A stretch of DNA of 7,743 nucleotides from Pseudomonadota bacterium (GCA_023390785.1 JAEWCE010000094.1:1-7743); one strand, 5' to 3'. Positions 1-6,562 are shown, numbered from the stretch's first letter. Made by a program: numbers and translations. The notes: a model not told the origin generated them from the sequence alone.

Positions 1-25
1 GGTCCCGGGTCAAGCCCGGGATGAC
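1..25. repeat. REP-like dispersed palindrome
   Basis: An inverted repeat with arms TCCCGGG (3-9) and CCCGGGA (15-21), a T-G wobble pair at 10/14 and a CAA loop, followed by TGAC. Palindromes of the type TCCCGG(N)TCAAG(N)CCGGGATGA are widespread intergenic repeats in Alphaproteobacteria, which supports the taxonomic guess. It may continue to the left of the window. The family assignment is from memory of this pattern, not from counting copies. Confidence 0.55.
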
Positions 26-134
26 ACGCGGCGGGTGGGCAGGCATGCAGGCCACCATCGACCGCCCCCACTTGCGTCCGCCGGGATCATCCCCACATCA
101 TCGCGGTCATTGGCTCCGTCGAGGGAACACGCCC

Positions 135-635
135 ATGCTGACCCATCTCGCCCGCGCCGCCGGGGCGCTCGTGCTCGTTGTGCTGCTCGCCGCCTGCGGC
201 AAGGACAACGCGACCGGTGTCGGCAAGATCAACGTCGACTGGACCGGTAACGACATCGCCATCGAGGCGGTGGAAGACCCGGATGTGAAGGGCGTGGTCT
301 GCCACGTCGCCTACTTCAACCGCAGCCTGATCGACCGGCTGCAGCAGGGCAACTGGTTCGAGGACCCGTCCTACTCGGCCATCGATTGCGCCGCCTCGGG
401 GCCGGTGACCATCGGCAACATCTCCACCTCGGCCGGCGGCCAGGAGATCTTCAAGCAGCAGCGCAGCCTGATCTTCAAATCGCTTCGCATCACCCGCGTC
501 TACGACAAGGCCAACAACACCCTGCTTTATCTCGCCCATGCGCGCGAACTGCAGATGGGTTCGGGCAAGATGTCGCTCTCCGCCGTGCCGCTCAACGGCA
601 TCGACGTCACCTGGAGCAACGGCAAGCCGAGCTGA
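135..635 (+). CDS. creA: CreA-family lipoprotein
   Basis: A 166-residue protein of the CreA family, periplasmic proteins of unknown biochemical role found in many proteobacteria. The start at 135 is chosen because a GAGG Shine-Dalgarno lies at 121-124 and because it gives a clean N-terminal signal: a hydrophobic stretch (about residues 9-20) ending in a lipobox L18-A19-A20-C21, so the mature protein is probably a lipoprotein anchored through C21. The body shows the family pattern: an E..EDPDVKGVVCHVAY segment (about 44-60), a second cysteine at C85 in a DCAASGPV segment, then QEIFKQQRSLIFKSLRI (about 103-119), RVYD, and an SAVPL ending. C56 and C85 probably form a disulfide, as expected for an exported protein. 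An upstream in-frame ATG at 21 lies inside the REP-like palindrome and is rejected. The next gene is 204 bp downstream, so the gene may be monocistronic. Confidence 0.85.
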   Translation: MLTHLARAAGALVLVVLLAACGKDNATGVGKINVDWTGNDIAIEAVEDPDVKGVVCHVAYFNRSLIDRLQQGNWFEDPSYSAIDCAASGPVTIGNISTSAGGQEIFKQQRSLIFKSLRITRVYDKANNTLLYLAHARELQMGSGKMSLSAVPLNGIDVTWSNGKPS

Positions 636-839
636 TCCACCACATTGGGGGATCTCCCGGTGGCAGCTCTTGAGGCCAATTTGCGTCAAATCACGCGGTG
701 ACCGGTAAGGTCCCCACCACCCTCGCGGCTGCACCATCGATGATGCGTTTCGAGCAAGCAACCGCCTGCCTCTCGGACCTTGCTCCGGCATTGAGAAACG
801 CGACACATCCGCGCCTTCGGCGGCAAGTGAGGTCACTCG

Positions 840-1022
840 ATGTTCGCGATCTTCGGATTTTTCAACGGCACCTACGCGCCTCTGATGGCGAGTGTGGTGG
901 CGTTCGTTGCCTTCTTCTGCATCGCCCGGCTGGTCAACGCGCGTCAGGGCGTGGCGTTCGCGTTCGCCTTCACCCCGCTGCTGGTGTTTTTCGCCATCGA
1001 GGCTGCCGCCGCGAACCTCTGA
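840..1022 (+). CDS. small two-helix membrane protein
   Basis: A 60-residue very hydrophobic protein with no recognised family. Two transmembrane helices are visible: about residues 12-32 (APLMASVVAFVAFFCIARL) and about 38-57 (VAFAFAFTPLLVFFAIEAA), joined by a short basic loop (residues 30-36, including R30 and R35) that suggests both ends lie outside and the loop in the cytoplasm. An AGTGAGG Shine-Dalgarno at 827-833 lies 6 bases before the ATG. The composition, two well-spaced hydrophobic segments and the RBS together argue for a real gene; other reading frames across the same stretch look like shadows. The peroxiredoxin gene follows 173 bp downstream, so a shared transcript is possible but not shown. 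Confidence 0.6.
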   Translation: MFAIFGFFNGTYAPLMASVVAFVAFFCIARLVNARQGVAFAFAFTPLLVFFAIEAAAANL

Positions 1023-1160
1023 GTCCGGTCCCGCTCGAAACTTCGCGCCGATTGCCCGTACGGCGGAATGGCTTGGTCGGCGTCGCACTGAAAATACAAA
1101 GAATTTTTCCCGCCGGCGCTGCCGTCGCTGGCGGCAAACGCCGATAGTGTCTCTCAGCAT

Positions 1161-1186
1161 GGCCCGAGCGAGCGGGCCGGAAGGGA
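1161..1186 (+). promoter_or_regulatory. leader hairpin and RBS of the peroxiredoxin gene
   Basis: A perfect 6-bp inverted repeat GGCCCG (1161-1166) / CGGGCC (1173-1178) lies immediately before the purine-rich Shine-Dalgarno GGAAGGGA (1179-1186) of the peroxiredoxin gene. The hairpin does not cover the ribosome site, so it may stabilise the 5' end of the mRNA or keep the RBS open. No convincing -35/-10 pair was found in 1023-1160, and no OxyR-type motif was recognised. Function is inferred. Confidence 0.3.
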
Positions 1187-1195
1187 CTTAACGAA

Positions 1196-1831
1196 ATGGC
1201 ACTTCTCATCGGCGATACCGCCCCTGACTTCGAGGCGGAGACCACCCAGGGTCACATTCACTTTTATGACTACATCGACGGCAAATGGGCCGTGCTGTTC
1301 TCGCATCCCAAGAACTTCACGCCGATCTGCACCACCGAGCTCGGCTACACGGCCAAGCTGAAGCCGGACTTCGACAAGCGCGGTGTGGTCGTCCTCGGCC
1401 TCAGCGTGGACGAGCTCAAGAACCACGATGTGTGGTCCAAGGATATCGAAGAAACCCAAGGGGCCGCGCTCAACTTCCCGTTGATCGCCGACCCGACCCG
1501 CGAGATCGCCACCAAATACGGGATGATCCATCCCAATGCCGACAATTCGCTGACGGTGCGCGCCGTCTATGTCATCGGCCCCGACAAGAAAGTGAAGCTC
1601 AAGATCGAGTATCCGGCCTCAACCGGCCGCAACTTCGACGAGATCCTGCGCGCCATCGACAGTTTGCAACTGACCGCCAGGCACTCCGTCTCGACCCCTG
1701 TGAACTGGAAGCCGGGTGAGGACGTGGTCATCGGGGGCAACCTCACCGACGAGGCCGCCAAGGCGAAATTCCCCGGCGGCTGGAAGGCGCCGCGGCCATA
1801 TCTGCGCATCGTGCCGCAGCCGCAGGGCTGA
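1196..1831 (+). CDS. 1-Cys peroxiredoxin (Prx6 family)
   Basis: A 211-residue cytosolic thiol peroxidase that reduces hydrogen peroxide and organic hydroperoxides. The AhpC/TSA fold carries the peroxidatic motif HPKNFTPICTTELG with H37, T42 and C45. C45 is the only cysteine, so there is no resolving cysteine and reduction must come from an outside thiol such as glutathione. R122, in the TVRAVYVIGPDKK strand, is the expected active-site arginine. The C-terminal 1-Cys dimerisation domain is complete (about 155-211), with the family marks TGRNFDEILR, TPVNWKPGEDV and YLR. Length matches the family (about 210-225). The serine of the lipase site in mammalian Prx6 (GDSWG) is replaced here (DGKWA, K30), so phospholipase activity is not expected. 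The start follows GGAAGGGA at 1179-1186. The gene ends 40 bp before a strong terminator and is probably transcribed alone. Confidence 0.93.
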   Translation: MALLIGDTAPDFEAETTQGHIHFYDYIDGKWAVLFSHPKNFTPICTTELGYTAKLKPDFDKRGVVVLGLSVDELKNHDVWSKDIEETQGAALNFPLIADPTREIATKYGMIHPNADNSLTVRAVYVIGPDKKVKLKIEYPASTGRNFDEILRAIDSLQLTARHSVSTPVNWKPGEDVVIGGNLTDEAAKAKFPGGWKAPRPYLRIVPQPQG

Positions 1832-1871
1832 GCACCGCACTATCTCCTGGTCGTCTCCTGACGAAGACTGC

Positions 1872-1900
1872 GGCCGCCTTTCGGGGCGGCCATTTTTCTT
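1872..1900 (+). terminator. intrinsic terminator after the peroxiredoxin gene
   Basis: Perfect 7-bp GC stem GGCCGCC (1872-1878) / GGCGGCC (1885-1891), a 6-base loop TTTCGG, then A and a T-run TTTTTCTT (1893-1900). It ends transcription from the + strand gene. It lies 12 bp from the end of the facing - strand gene; read on that strand the stem is not followed by T residues, so it would work less well in that direction. Confidence 0.85.
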
Positions 1901-1911
1901 GAATCGCTGTT

Positions 1912-2178
1912 CTAGGCTGGACCTTTCAGGGCGTGTCGGATCGCGCCGAGCAGCATCATGATCCGTGCAAAGCCCATCAGCAGCAGCCCGCCCAGAAACG
2001 GCACCAGCGCCCAGTTCAGCGACGCCGCGGCCCGCCCCAGCGCCGGCAGCACCGCGTCGAGTCCGGAATTGTAGGCGGCAACGAGACTCTGCGTGATGGC
2101 CGGCGCATCGACGGCGGCGAGCACGACCGTGACGACGACCGAGATCAGCCCGATCAGATACAGCAGGATGGCAATCAT
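1912..2178 (-). CDS. small two-helix inner-membrane protein
   Basis: An 88-residue protein of unknown function. Two membrane helices are clear: residues about 2-22 (a LLYLIGLISVVVTVVLA stretch) and about 56-78 (WALVPFLGGLLLMGFARIMMLLG), ending in a short basic tail (RHALKG). The pattern YLIGLIS...WxxxPFLGGLLLMGFxRI recurs, as I remember it, in small uncharacterised Alphaproteobacterial proteins encoded beside a second small membrane protein, as here. The start codon at 2178 has only a weak purine tract (GGGGACCGGGA) before it and overlaps the TGA of a possible small upstream ORF as ATGA, which suggests translational coupling. It is probably co-transcribed with the - strand gene at 2644-2321. 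Confidence 0.7.
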   Translation of the reverse strand: MIAILLYLIGLISVVVTVVLAAVDAPAITQSLVAAYNSGLDAVLPALGRAAASLNWALVPFLGGLLLMGFARIMMLLGAIRHALKGPA

Positions 2179-2306
2179 TCCCGGTCCCCGGCCCGGTCAA
2201 GGAGACCCCGAGTAAAGAGACCGCCCCGCGTGTCGTCAATCGGACGGCCGGCGATCTGCACGCCAAAGCGCTCGCGCGTACCCGCGATAACCTGACACTG
2301 CGTCAC
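2175..2306 (-). CDS. possible 43-residue ORF between the membrane protein genes
   Basis: A GTG-started frame begins 14 bases after the stop of the upstream membrane protein gene, and its TGA (2177-2175) overlaps the ATG (2178) of the next gene as ATGA. It fills almost the whole 142-bp gap. The product would be soluble and polar (VTQCQVIAG.. ..GVQIAGRPIDD.. ..LFTRGLLDRAGDRE). About 72% of third codon positions are G or C, weaker than in the flanking genes, and there is no clear Shine-Dalgarno, so it could be a chance frame or the remnant of a C-terminal extension of the upstream gene. No family recognised. Confidence 0.25.
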   Translation of the reverse strand: MTQCQVIAGTRERFGVQIAGRPIDDTRGGLFTRGLLDRAGDRE

Positions 2307-2320
2307 GGTGCGGGAAATGC

Positions 2321-2644
2321 TCAGAGCTGGTCCTGGCGGATGAAGACGCGCACCCGCCGCGATCGCCCGGCCCAGGCCAGCAGCAGCCCGGGAACCCCGA
2401 TCACCACCCACCCGGGACAGCCCAGGATCGCGTCGACGATCGGCTTCAGGATCGGGCCGAACAGCCTGGTCGTCAGGAATTCATGAACCACAACAAGGCT
2501 TTGCGCGTTCACCTGGGTCCAGCTCTCACTCAGCGGCGTGAACACCAACGCATTGGCGCCCAGCGATTTCGTGCCATCGATGATGATCAGGATCACCGCG
2601 CAGGCGATGAGCAGGGTACCGATGATCCTGAGCAGGAGCCGCAT
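2321..2644 (-). CDS. small two-helix inner-membrane protein, first of a pair
   Basis: A 107-residue protein of unknown function. The ATG at 2644 is chosen because AGAGGG lies 5 bases before it; an in-frame GTG nine codons upstream (2671) has no such site. The N-terminal helix (about 4-24, LLRIIGTLLIACAVILIIID) is followed by an outer loop with the pattern DGTKSLGANALVFTPLSESW, then a second helix (about 77-93, PGWVVIGVPGLLLAWAG) and a basic C-terminus (RSRRVRV). Similar Alphaproteobacterial proteins are sometimes labelled 'PetM family of cytochrome b6f complex subunit 7'. I would not transfer that: nothing here indicates photosynthetic electron transport. It heads a likely operon with the 88-residue membrane protein encoded at 2178-1912. 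Confidence 0.75.
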   Translation of the reverse strand: MRLLLRIIGTLLIACAVILIIIDGTKSLGANALVFTPLSESWTQVNAQSLVVVHEFLTTRLFGPILKPIVDAILGCPGWVVIGVPGLLLAWAGRSRRVRVFIRQDQL

Positions 2645-2783
2645 GCTGCCCTCTTTCGCCGCCAGCACCACAAACGTCCAGCGAAACCTTTGGAGTTCGG
2701 CCCTTTTTGCATGCAGCGCGGCGCCCGCACAAGGGACGCAGCGGCCGCCTCGCTACCCCTCCACAGCCCATGATTTCCGGCAC

Positions 2784-2811
2784 TTGCGGCGCGCCCGTCC
2801 ATGAGTATATT
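2784..2811 (+). promoter_or_regulatory. promoter of the tRNA-Ser gene
   Basis: TTGCGG (2784-2789), a 16-base spacer and TATATT (2806-2811) form a good housekeeping-sigma promoter. It is followed directly by a GC-rich discriminator GCCCGCGCC (2812-2820), typical of stable-RNA promoters under stringent control. The 5' leader to the tRNA is about 85 bases and contains two hairpins: GAGGGG/CCCCTC (2825-2830/2839-2844) and GCCGGT/ACCGGC (2875-2880/2884-2889). Confidence 0.6.
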
Positions 2812-2902
2812 GCCCGCGCCTTTGGAGGGGTGTTCCGCCCCCTCGTCCCGCCTTACGCGGCAAGGGCCAGCGTTGCCGGTCCCACCGGCGCCCGCCTCGC
2901 GC

Positions 2903-2992
2903 GGAGAGATGGCCGAGTGGTCGAAGGCGCACGCCTGGAAAGTGTGTAGGCGGGTAACCGTCTCAAGGGTTCGAATCCCTTTCTCTCCGCCA
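2903..2992 (+). tRNA. tRNA-Ser(GGA)
   Basis: A complete 90-base class II tRNA. The acceptor stem GGAGAGA (2903-2909) pairs with TCTCTCC (2982-2988), followed by discriminator G (2989) and an encoded CCA (2990-2992). The anticodon stem CACGC (2930-2934) pairs with GTGTG (2942-2946), and the loop CTGGAAA gives anticodon GGA at 2937-2939, reading UCC and UCU. A long variable arm follows, as expected for serine, and the T arm contains GGGTTCGAATCCC. The gene is intact although an integrase gene starts 121 bp downstream, so the inserted element restored or left unchanged the 3' end. This end is the probable attachment site. Confidence 0.96.
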
Positions 2993-3027
2993 TTCCTTGA
3001 TAGCCGTGTATTTTCAACGAGTTGAGC

Positions 3028-3071
3028 TCCCGGAGAATTTCCGGGACTTGTGCACATGCATGATGCATGTG
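3028..3071. promoter_or_regulatory. two palindromes in the integrase leader
   Basis: Between the tRNA and the integrase start lie two perfect inverted repeats. The first is TCCCGGA-GAATT-TCCGGGA (3028-3046). The second is the 19-bp palindrome CACATGCAT-G-ATGCATGTG (3053-3071), 42 bases before the ATG. The second has the size and symmetry of a dimeric repressor or excisionase site. They could control integrase expression or serve as arm-type sites for the recombinase. Function is inferred from position and symmetry. Confidence 0.45.
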
Positions 3072-3113
3072 TCGTTCCGCTCCGGCACCACGGATACGAG
3101 CCGGGAGCGATCA

Positions 3114-4880
3114 ATGGCGGCCAAGTGCGCCTATGTAGAAAAGGTCGGCGCGATCTACTATGTGCGAAAGCGCTTGCCTCGGGCCTGGCAGGGGCGCGTC
3201 GCCGGGACGGTGCTGCGCCTCTCGCTGGGCACCAAGGATCGCGCCGAGGCGATCAGGTGGGGACTGGAGGCACTCGCGGTGTTCGAAGAGCTGCTTCGCA
3301 TGGAGCCTGAGGAGGCGCTCAAGCACCTGACCCAGCGGCTGGTCGACGAGCAGCTTCTGTTGCCGGTGGCGATGAGTGGCGCGGACCTTGTGCGACGTCG
3401 GGCGCTGGGCAGCGTCGGGAGCAGGATCATCCGTCGTGCCCGGGAGGAGCTCGGGCTGGGTGAGCATCTGGACGCGATCTACCAGGAGCTGGTGTACTTC
3501 AATCAGGCCACCATGCAGGGCGAGGCGCTCCATGCGGCACGACCGAAGGAAGCGGAGAGCCGGTCCGGGCCGAATCCAGTCGGAGTGGATCTGTCCGGCT
3601 TCGACCGGATTCTCGACGCCCTCGGCGCGGCACCGCGGCCTGAGGTGGCGCCGCAGTCAACCGAGCCACCCCTTGCCACGAGGACAGAAATCGTTGCGGG
3701 GCCACCGGTCGCCGTGCCGACGCCTGCGGCCAGGGAGGGGGCGGTTCACACCCTGCGCTATCTGATGACGGACTATCTCGGGCGGGAGGGCAAGACTACC
3801 GGCTCGGACAACCGCGCCAATATCGAGCGGGCGGTCAAACTGTTCGAGGATCTGTGCCCGCAAGTGCGGACGCTGGCGGTTCCCGACATTCCGTTGTCGA
3901 TCTGGGATGAGCTGCATGAGTTCGCACAGCTCATCCCGCAGCTGCGCGGCCGGGCCACGCCCGACAATCTGGTGGCGTTCACCCGGCAGATGCAGGCCAA
4001 GGGAGGTGAGTATCCCCGACTCGGAGCGACGACGCTCAACTCCAACTATCTGGGCGCGATCACGCGGCTGGTCCGGCATGGCAACAGGCGCCGGATGTTC
4101 ACCTTTCAGGCGCCGGCGCTGATGGTGCGCGAGCGCCGGCGGGCGACCCGCGGCACTGGCCGGGCACCGTTTTCGGCCGAGGAGATCACGGCAATCACCA
4201 GTTGTCCCGTCTATACCGGCAGCGCCTCGCGCCAGCGCCGCTATTCGCCTGGCGACCGAGTCTTCTCGGATGATCATATCTACTGGGCGCCGCTGATCTC
4301 CATGCACACGGGCATGCGCATCACCGAGATCGGGATGCTGCGTCCGGCACAGATGCAGACTTGGTTCGGCCGCCCCACTTTGGTGCTCGAACTGGAAGGC
4401 GGTGACGCGGCTGATGACGAGGAGGGCTACAAGACCGGCAATGCCGTCCGGCGCATCCCTATCCATCCGCGGTTGGTCGAACTCGGTTTCCTCAAATTCT
4501 GGGAGCGGCAGCAGGAGCTTGGTCACGACCGGCTGTTCCCCGACTGGACGCAGCATCGCAAGGGAGCTGCACAGGGGCGACCAGAGGTGCATTTCGAGGC
4601 CGACTTTTTCAACGCGCACCGTCTCAAGTGGAATGTCCCCAGCCACCGTGCGGCCAAGCTAACGTTCCATTCGTTCCGGGGCTTCTTCATCCAGGCGTGC
4701 CACGACGCGCGGGTCGACGCCTACACGATCCTCAAATGGGTCGGTCATGACGAGGAAACCGAGGCGCAGACCAATGCGGTGCATCGGGGCTATATGAGCA
4801 AGGATCTGACGGCGAATGAAGTTGCCGCGATCGACCGGGTGATCATTCCGCTTGGGACGGGCTTTGCGCGAAAAGGCTGA
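3114..4880 (+). CDS. large DUF6538-type tyrosine recombinase / integrase
   Basis: A 588-residue site-specific tyrosine recombinase, the probable integrase of the element inserted at the tRNA-Ser gene. The N-terminus (about 6-50, YVEKVGAIYYVRKRLPRAW then RLSLGTKDRAEA) matches the DUF6538-type arm-binding domain of proteobacterial island integrases. A low-complexity linker rich in Pro and Ala (about 140-210) and a core-binding region (about 212-340) follow. The catalytic domain shows all expected residues: R402 (HTGMRITEIG), K440 (EGYKTGN), H519 and R522 (FHSFRG), H545 (WVGHDEE) and the nucleophile Y560 (HRGYMS). The start at 3114 follows GGGAG at 3103-3107; the frame stays open to 2997 but that extension has no RBS and crosses the palindromes. 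The gene transcribes away from the tRNA and converges with a second recombinase gene 102 bp downstream. Confidence 0.9.
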   Translation: MAAKCAYVEKVGAIYYVRKRLPRAWQGRVAGTVLRLSLGTKDRAEAIRWGLEALAVFEELLRMEPEEALKHLTQRLVDEQLLLPVAMSGADLVRRRALGSVGSRIIRRAREELGLGEHLDAIYQELVYFNQATMQGEALHAARPKEAESRSGPNPVGVDLSGFDRILDALGAAPRPEVAPQSTEPPLATRTEIVAGPPVAVPTPAAREGAVHTLRYLMTDYLGREGKTTGSDNRANIERAVKLFEDLCPQVRTLAVPDIPLSIWDELHEFAQLIPQLRGRATPDNLVAFTRQMQAKGGEYPRLGATTLNSNYLGAITRLVRHGNRRRMFTFQAPALMVRERRRATRGTGRAPFSAEEITAITSCPVYTGSASRQRRYSPGDRVFSDDHIYWAPLISMHTGMRITEIGMLRPAQMQTWFGRPTLVLELEGGDAADDEEGYKTGNAVRRIPIHPRLVELGFLKFWERQQELGHDRLFPDWTQHRKGAAQGRPEVHFEADFFNAHRLKWNVPSHRAAKLTFHSFRGFFIQACHDARVDAYTILKWVGHDEETEAQTNAVHRGYMSKDLTANEVAAIDRVIIPLGTGFARKG

Positions 4881-4902
4881 GACCTGCGCAATGCAACGAA
4901 AG

Positions 4903-4926
4903 CGAAGCTAAGTCGAGTTAGCTTCG
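4903..4926. repeat. 9-bp perfect inverted repeat between two converging recombinase genes
   Basis: CGAAGCTAA (4903-4911) and TTAGCTTCG (4918-4926) pair perfectly around a 6-base loop GTCGAG. It begins 23 bases after the stop of the large integrase gene. There is no T-run on either side, so it is not a canonical intrinsic terminator. It may still act as a bidirectional RNA hairpin that shields the 3' ends of both converging transcripts, or as a recombinase binding site. Confidence 0.45.
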
Positions 4927-4982
4927 TGTGGCCACTGCGTGCACCCTAATGACCGTGTCCCCGTTCTCTCCAATCCACCGCT

Positions 4983-6017
4983 TCAAAGCCGCGGAGCATT
5001 CCCGCCCTCAAGGTCTCGACCACCGCGCCAGCCGCGTGACGGATGTGGCGGCCGGACCATGGCGACGAGGTCGGGACTGACCCGGGGCGGGGTGGCGCCC
5101 TTCAGGCCCGACCATGCGGTGCGGCCATAATGGGCCTGTGCGGTGCCGGCGCTGGCGTGGCCCATGAGCACGGCGACCTCTTCGGGCGTCATGCCCATCT
5201 CGACGCAGTTGGCCCGCGCCTGATGGCGAACGGTATAGGGCGCGATCCGAGAGGATCCGTCCCCGATCTCTGCGCGGGCGACCCGGATGGCCTGCTGGCA
5301 GCGGCGGAGCAGGGAGTGGGTGGTAGCACCATCGGCGCGCTCGGCCGCGATCAGTCGCGCAAGATGCTTGAGCTCAGCGAGGTGGTGCGGCTCGAGATGC
5401 TCGAGGGGCAGGGCGCGCACCGGCTGCAGACCGCGGCGGTTGTCAATCGAGTATTTGGCCGACCGCACGACGAAGCCGCCATTGGCAGTCCGGGTGAGGG
5501 ACAGGAACTCGCTCGGGCGGGTGGCGAACTCGATGCCATATTCGAGCAGGCCGGCCGCGATCTGGCGGATCGGGGTGGCGTCGCGCAACAGGATACAGAC
5601 GATGGCGGATATCTCTCCTGGCCCGGCGGACTTCGCGCGGCCGGCCGAGGTATTTGGCGAGGTGTCCTTCCGGCGACGCGGGGCGGGCGTGTGGGTCTGC
5701 AGCAGGGCGTCGATGCGCTCGACCTCGTCGGTCTCGATGCTGCCTTCACTCCAGCGGTCGCGCAAATTCTGCCGGATCACGGCATGGAACTGCTTCAGGC
5801 TGTTCCGGCTGTAGCGCGAGGCACGCTCTCCGAGGTCGACAGCCAGGTCATAGGCGTCGGCCTCGGCCCATCTGTGCTTCCAGCACAGGGTTTTGAGCAT
5901 ACTGGCGAAGCGGGTCCGATAGCGCGCCTCGGTCTCGGCTGTCCGGGTTTGCACATGACCGCCGGCGTCGCTGCGGCGCAGGCAGCCGGGGAGGAGCGGG
6001 TCGGTTGAAGGCATCAT
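4983..6017 (-). CDS. second tyrosine recombinase (phage-integrase-like)
   Basis: A 344-residue protein with the tyrosine recombinase fold, distinct from the integrase it faces. An alpha-helical N-terminal core-binding region (about 30-107) leads through a basic linker (110-135) into the catalytic domain. I assign R167 (EFATRPSEFLSL, the usual G-R-x-S-E box), K188 (RSAKYSID), R264 (YTVRHQARAN), H287 (LMGHAS) and nucleophile Y297 (AHYGR). The first histidine of the H-x-x-R box is Tyr261, a position that varies in the family, so activity is likely but not certain. The start at 6017 lacks a clear Shine-Dalgarno; a second ATG follows directly. The leader contains an operator-like repeat (6035-6056), and a MarR-like gene ends 98 bp upstream on the same strand. 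The likely role is integration, excision or resolution of the element, or it belongs to a nested element. Confidence 0.8.
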   Translation of the reverse strand: MMPSTDPLLPGCLRRSDAGGHVQTRTAETEARYRTRFASMLKTLCWKHRWAEADAYDLAVDLGERASRYSRNSLKQFHAVIRQNLRDRWSEGSIETDEVERIDALLQTHTPAPRRRKDTSPNTSAGRAKSAGPGEISAIVCILLRDATPIRQIAAGLLEYGIEFATRPSEFLSLTRTANGGFVVRSAKYSIDNRRGLQPVRALPLEHLEPHHLAELKHLARLIAAERADGATTHSLLRRCQQAIRVARAEIGDGSSRIAPYTVRHQARANCVEMGMTPEEVAVLMGHASAGTAQAHYGRTAWSGLKGATPPRVSPDLVAMVRPPHPSRGWRGGRDLEGGNAPRL

Positions 6018-6034
6018 TTTCTGGGGCCGGCTAT

Positions 6035-6056
6035 GTTACAGTGCTGCGACTGTAAC
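6035..6056. promoter_or_regulatory. operator-like inverted repeat before the second recombinase
   Basis: GTTACAGT (6035-6042) and ACTGTAAC (6049-6056) are perfect 8-bp arms around a 6-base centre, ending 18 bases before the recombinase ATG at 6017. On the - strand a weak -35 CTGACG (6062-6057) and -10 TGTAAC (6040-6035) can be drawn 16 bases apart; the repeat would then cover the -10 and most of the spacer, ideal for repression. The MarR-like protein encoded just upstream is the first candidate ligand. Binding and promoter are inferred. Confidence 0.5.
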
Positions 6057-6115
6057 CGTCAGCCTTGCAAGAATCCCGCGCTCAGTGTGCCAGGGGTTTT
6101 CGGCCTCTATCGGAG

Positions 6116-6544
6116 CTACCGTACGCTGCGGGCCATCGCCTTTCGACCAACTGCTTGCCGATCCAGTCTGCTCTTGCGACCAGGCGCAAGGATGAGGTCG
6201 AGTTCCTGCAGCAACAGCTTGCCCTTCCGGGAGATGGCAACATAGCGGACTCGCCGATCCTCGGCGTCGCTCTGTTTGTCAATGAGGCCTAGTCCAGTTT
6301 CCCCCAGCAGGTCGATCTGACGGGCGATGGTGGGGTATTTCTGGTTAGGCGAGCCTTCGACAATGTCGGAGACCGATACCCGGCTTCCCTTTTCGGCAGG
6401 CGCGAGCCCGACGCGCAGCAGGGTGTTGAGCATCGATATTGTCATGTTCGGATATCGGATCTGGGCCGTCTCCAGCGCCCTGCCGAACCGTTCGAGCTCG
6501 GGGCTGTCGAATGGCTCGCGTGCATTCAGAAAGAAGAAGAACAT
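6116..6544 (-). CDS. MarR-like winged-helix regulator
   Basis: A probable DNA-binding regulator of 142 residues (ATG at 6544). The central part fits a MarR-type winged helix: a helix around 38-46 (MLNTLLRVG), the first HTH helix around 57-64 (VSDIVEGS), a recognition helix around 67-82 (NQKYPTIARQIDLLGE), then the wing with AEDRRVRYVAISRKGKLLLQEL (about 93-114), close to the family pattern D-x-R-x-R-x-V-x-L-T-x-x-G. The C-terminus is short and basic (GRKSRLDRQAVGRKAMARSVR), which may make extra DNA contacts. The frame extends to a GTG at 6586, but a TATAAT-like -10 lies only 3 bases before that codon, so the ATG is favoured; neither start has a good Shine-Dalgarno. It is divergent from the parA-like gene and upstream of the second recombinase, so it may control both. 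Confidence 0.65.
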   Translation of the reverse strand: MFFFFLNAREPFDSPELERFGRALETAQIRYPNMTISMLNTLLRVGLAPAEKGSRVSVSDIVEGSPNQKYPTIARQIDLLGETGLGLIDKQSDAEDRRVRYVAISRKGKLLLQELDLILAPGRKSRLDRQAVGRKAMARSVR

Positions 6545-6562
6545 GCCGCCGACGACCTGAGC

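Noticed and set aside
637..663. CCACC...GGTGG hairpin after creA as a terminator
   Set aside because: The stem is short and interrupted and no T-run follows, so it does not meet the standard for an intrinsic terminator.
698..1147. 149-codon + strand frame between creA and the peroxiredoxin gene
   Set aside because: It overlaps the better supported 60-residue membrane protein in another frame, has no RBS and reads as Arg/Pro-rich shadow sequence in its second half.
87..1160. 357-codon open frame on the - strand across creA and the small membrane gene
   Set aside because: Antisense to creA, which has a signal peptide, lipobox and family motifs. The predicted protein is Arg/Gly/His-rich and low in complexity, typical of a shadow frame in GC-rich DNA.
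3657..4646. 329-codon open frame on the - strand inside the large integrase gene
   Set aside because: Antisense to the catalytic domain, with no recognisable motif; composition of a shadow frame.
4964..4971. TTCTCTCC, an 8-base match to the tRNA-Ser 3' end, as a possible second attachment site
   Set aside because: Too short and not extended by flanking identity to the tRNA end; expected by chance at this length in the window. A true att repeat should be longer and is probably outside the window.
5043..6008. 321-codon open frame on the + strand opposite the second recombinase
   Set aside because: The - strand frame carries R, K, R, H and Y catalytic motifs in order; the + frame shows only Gly/Ala/Val-rich text and no RBS.
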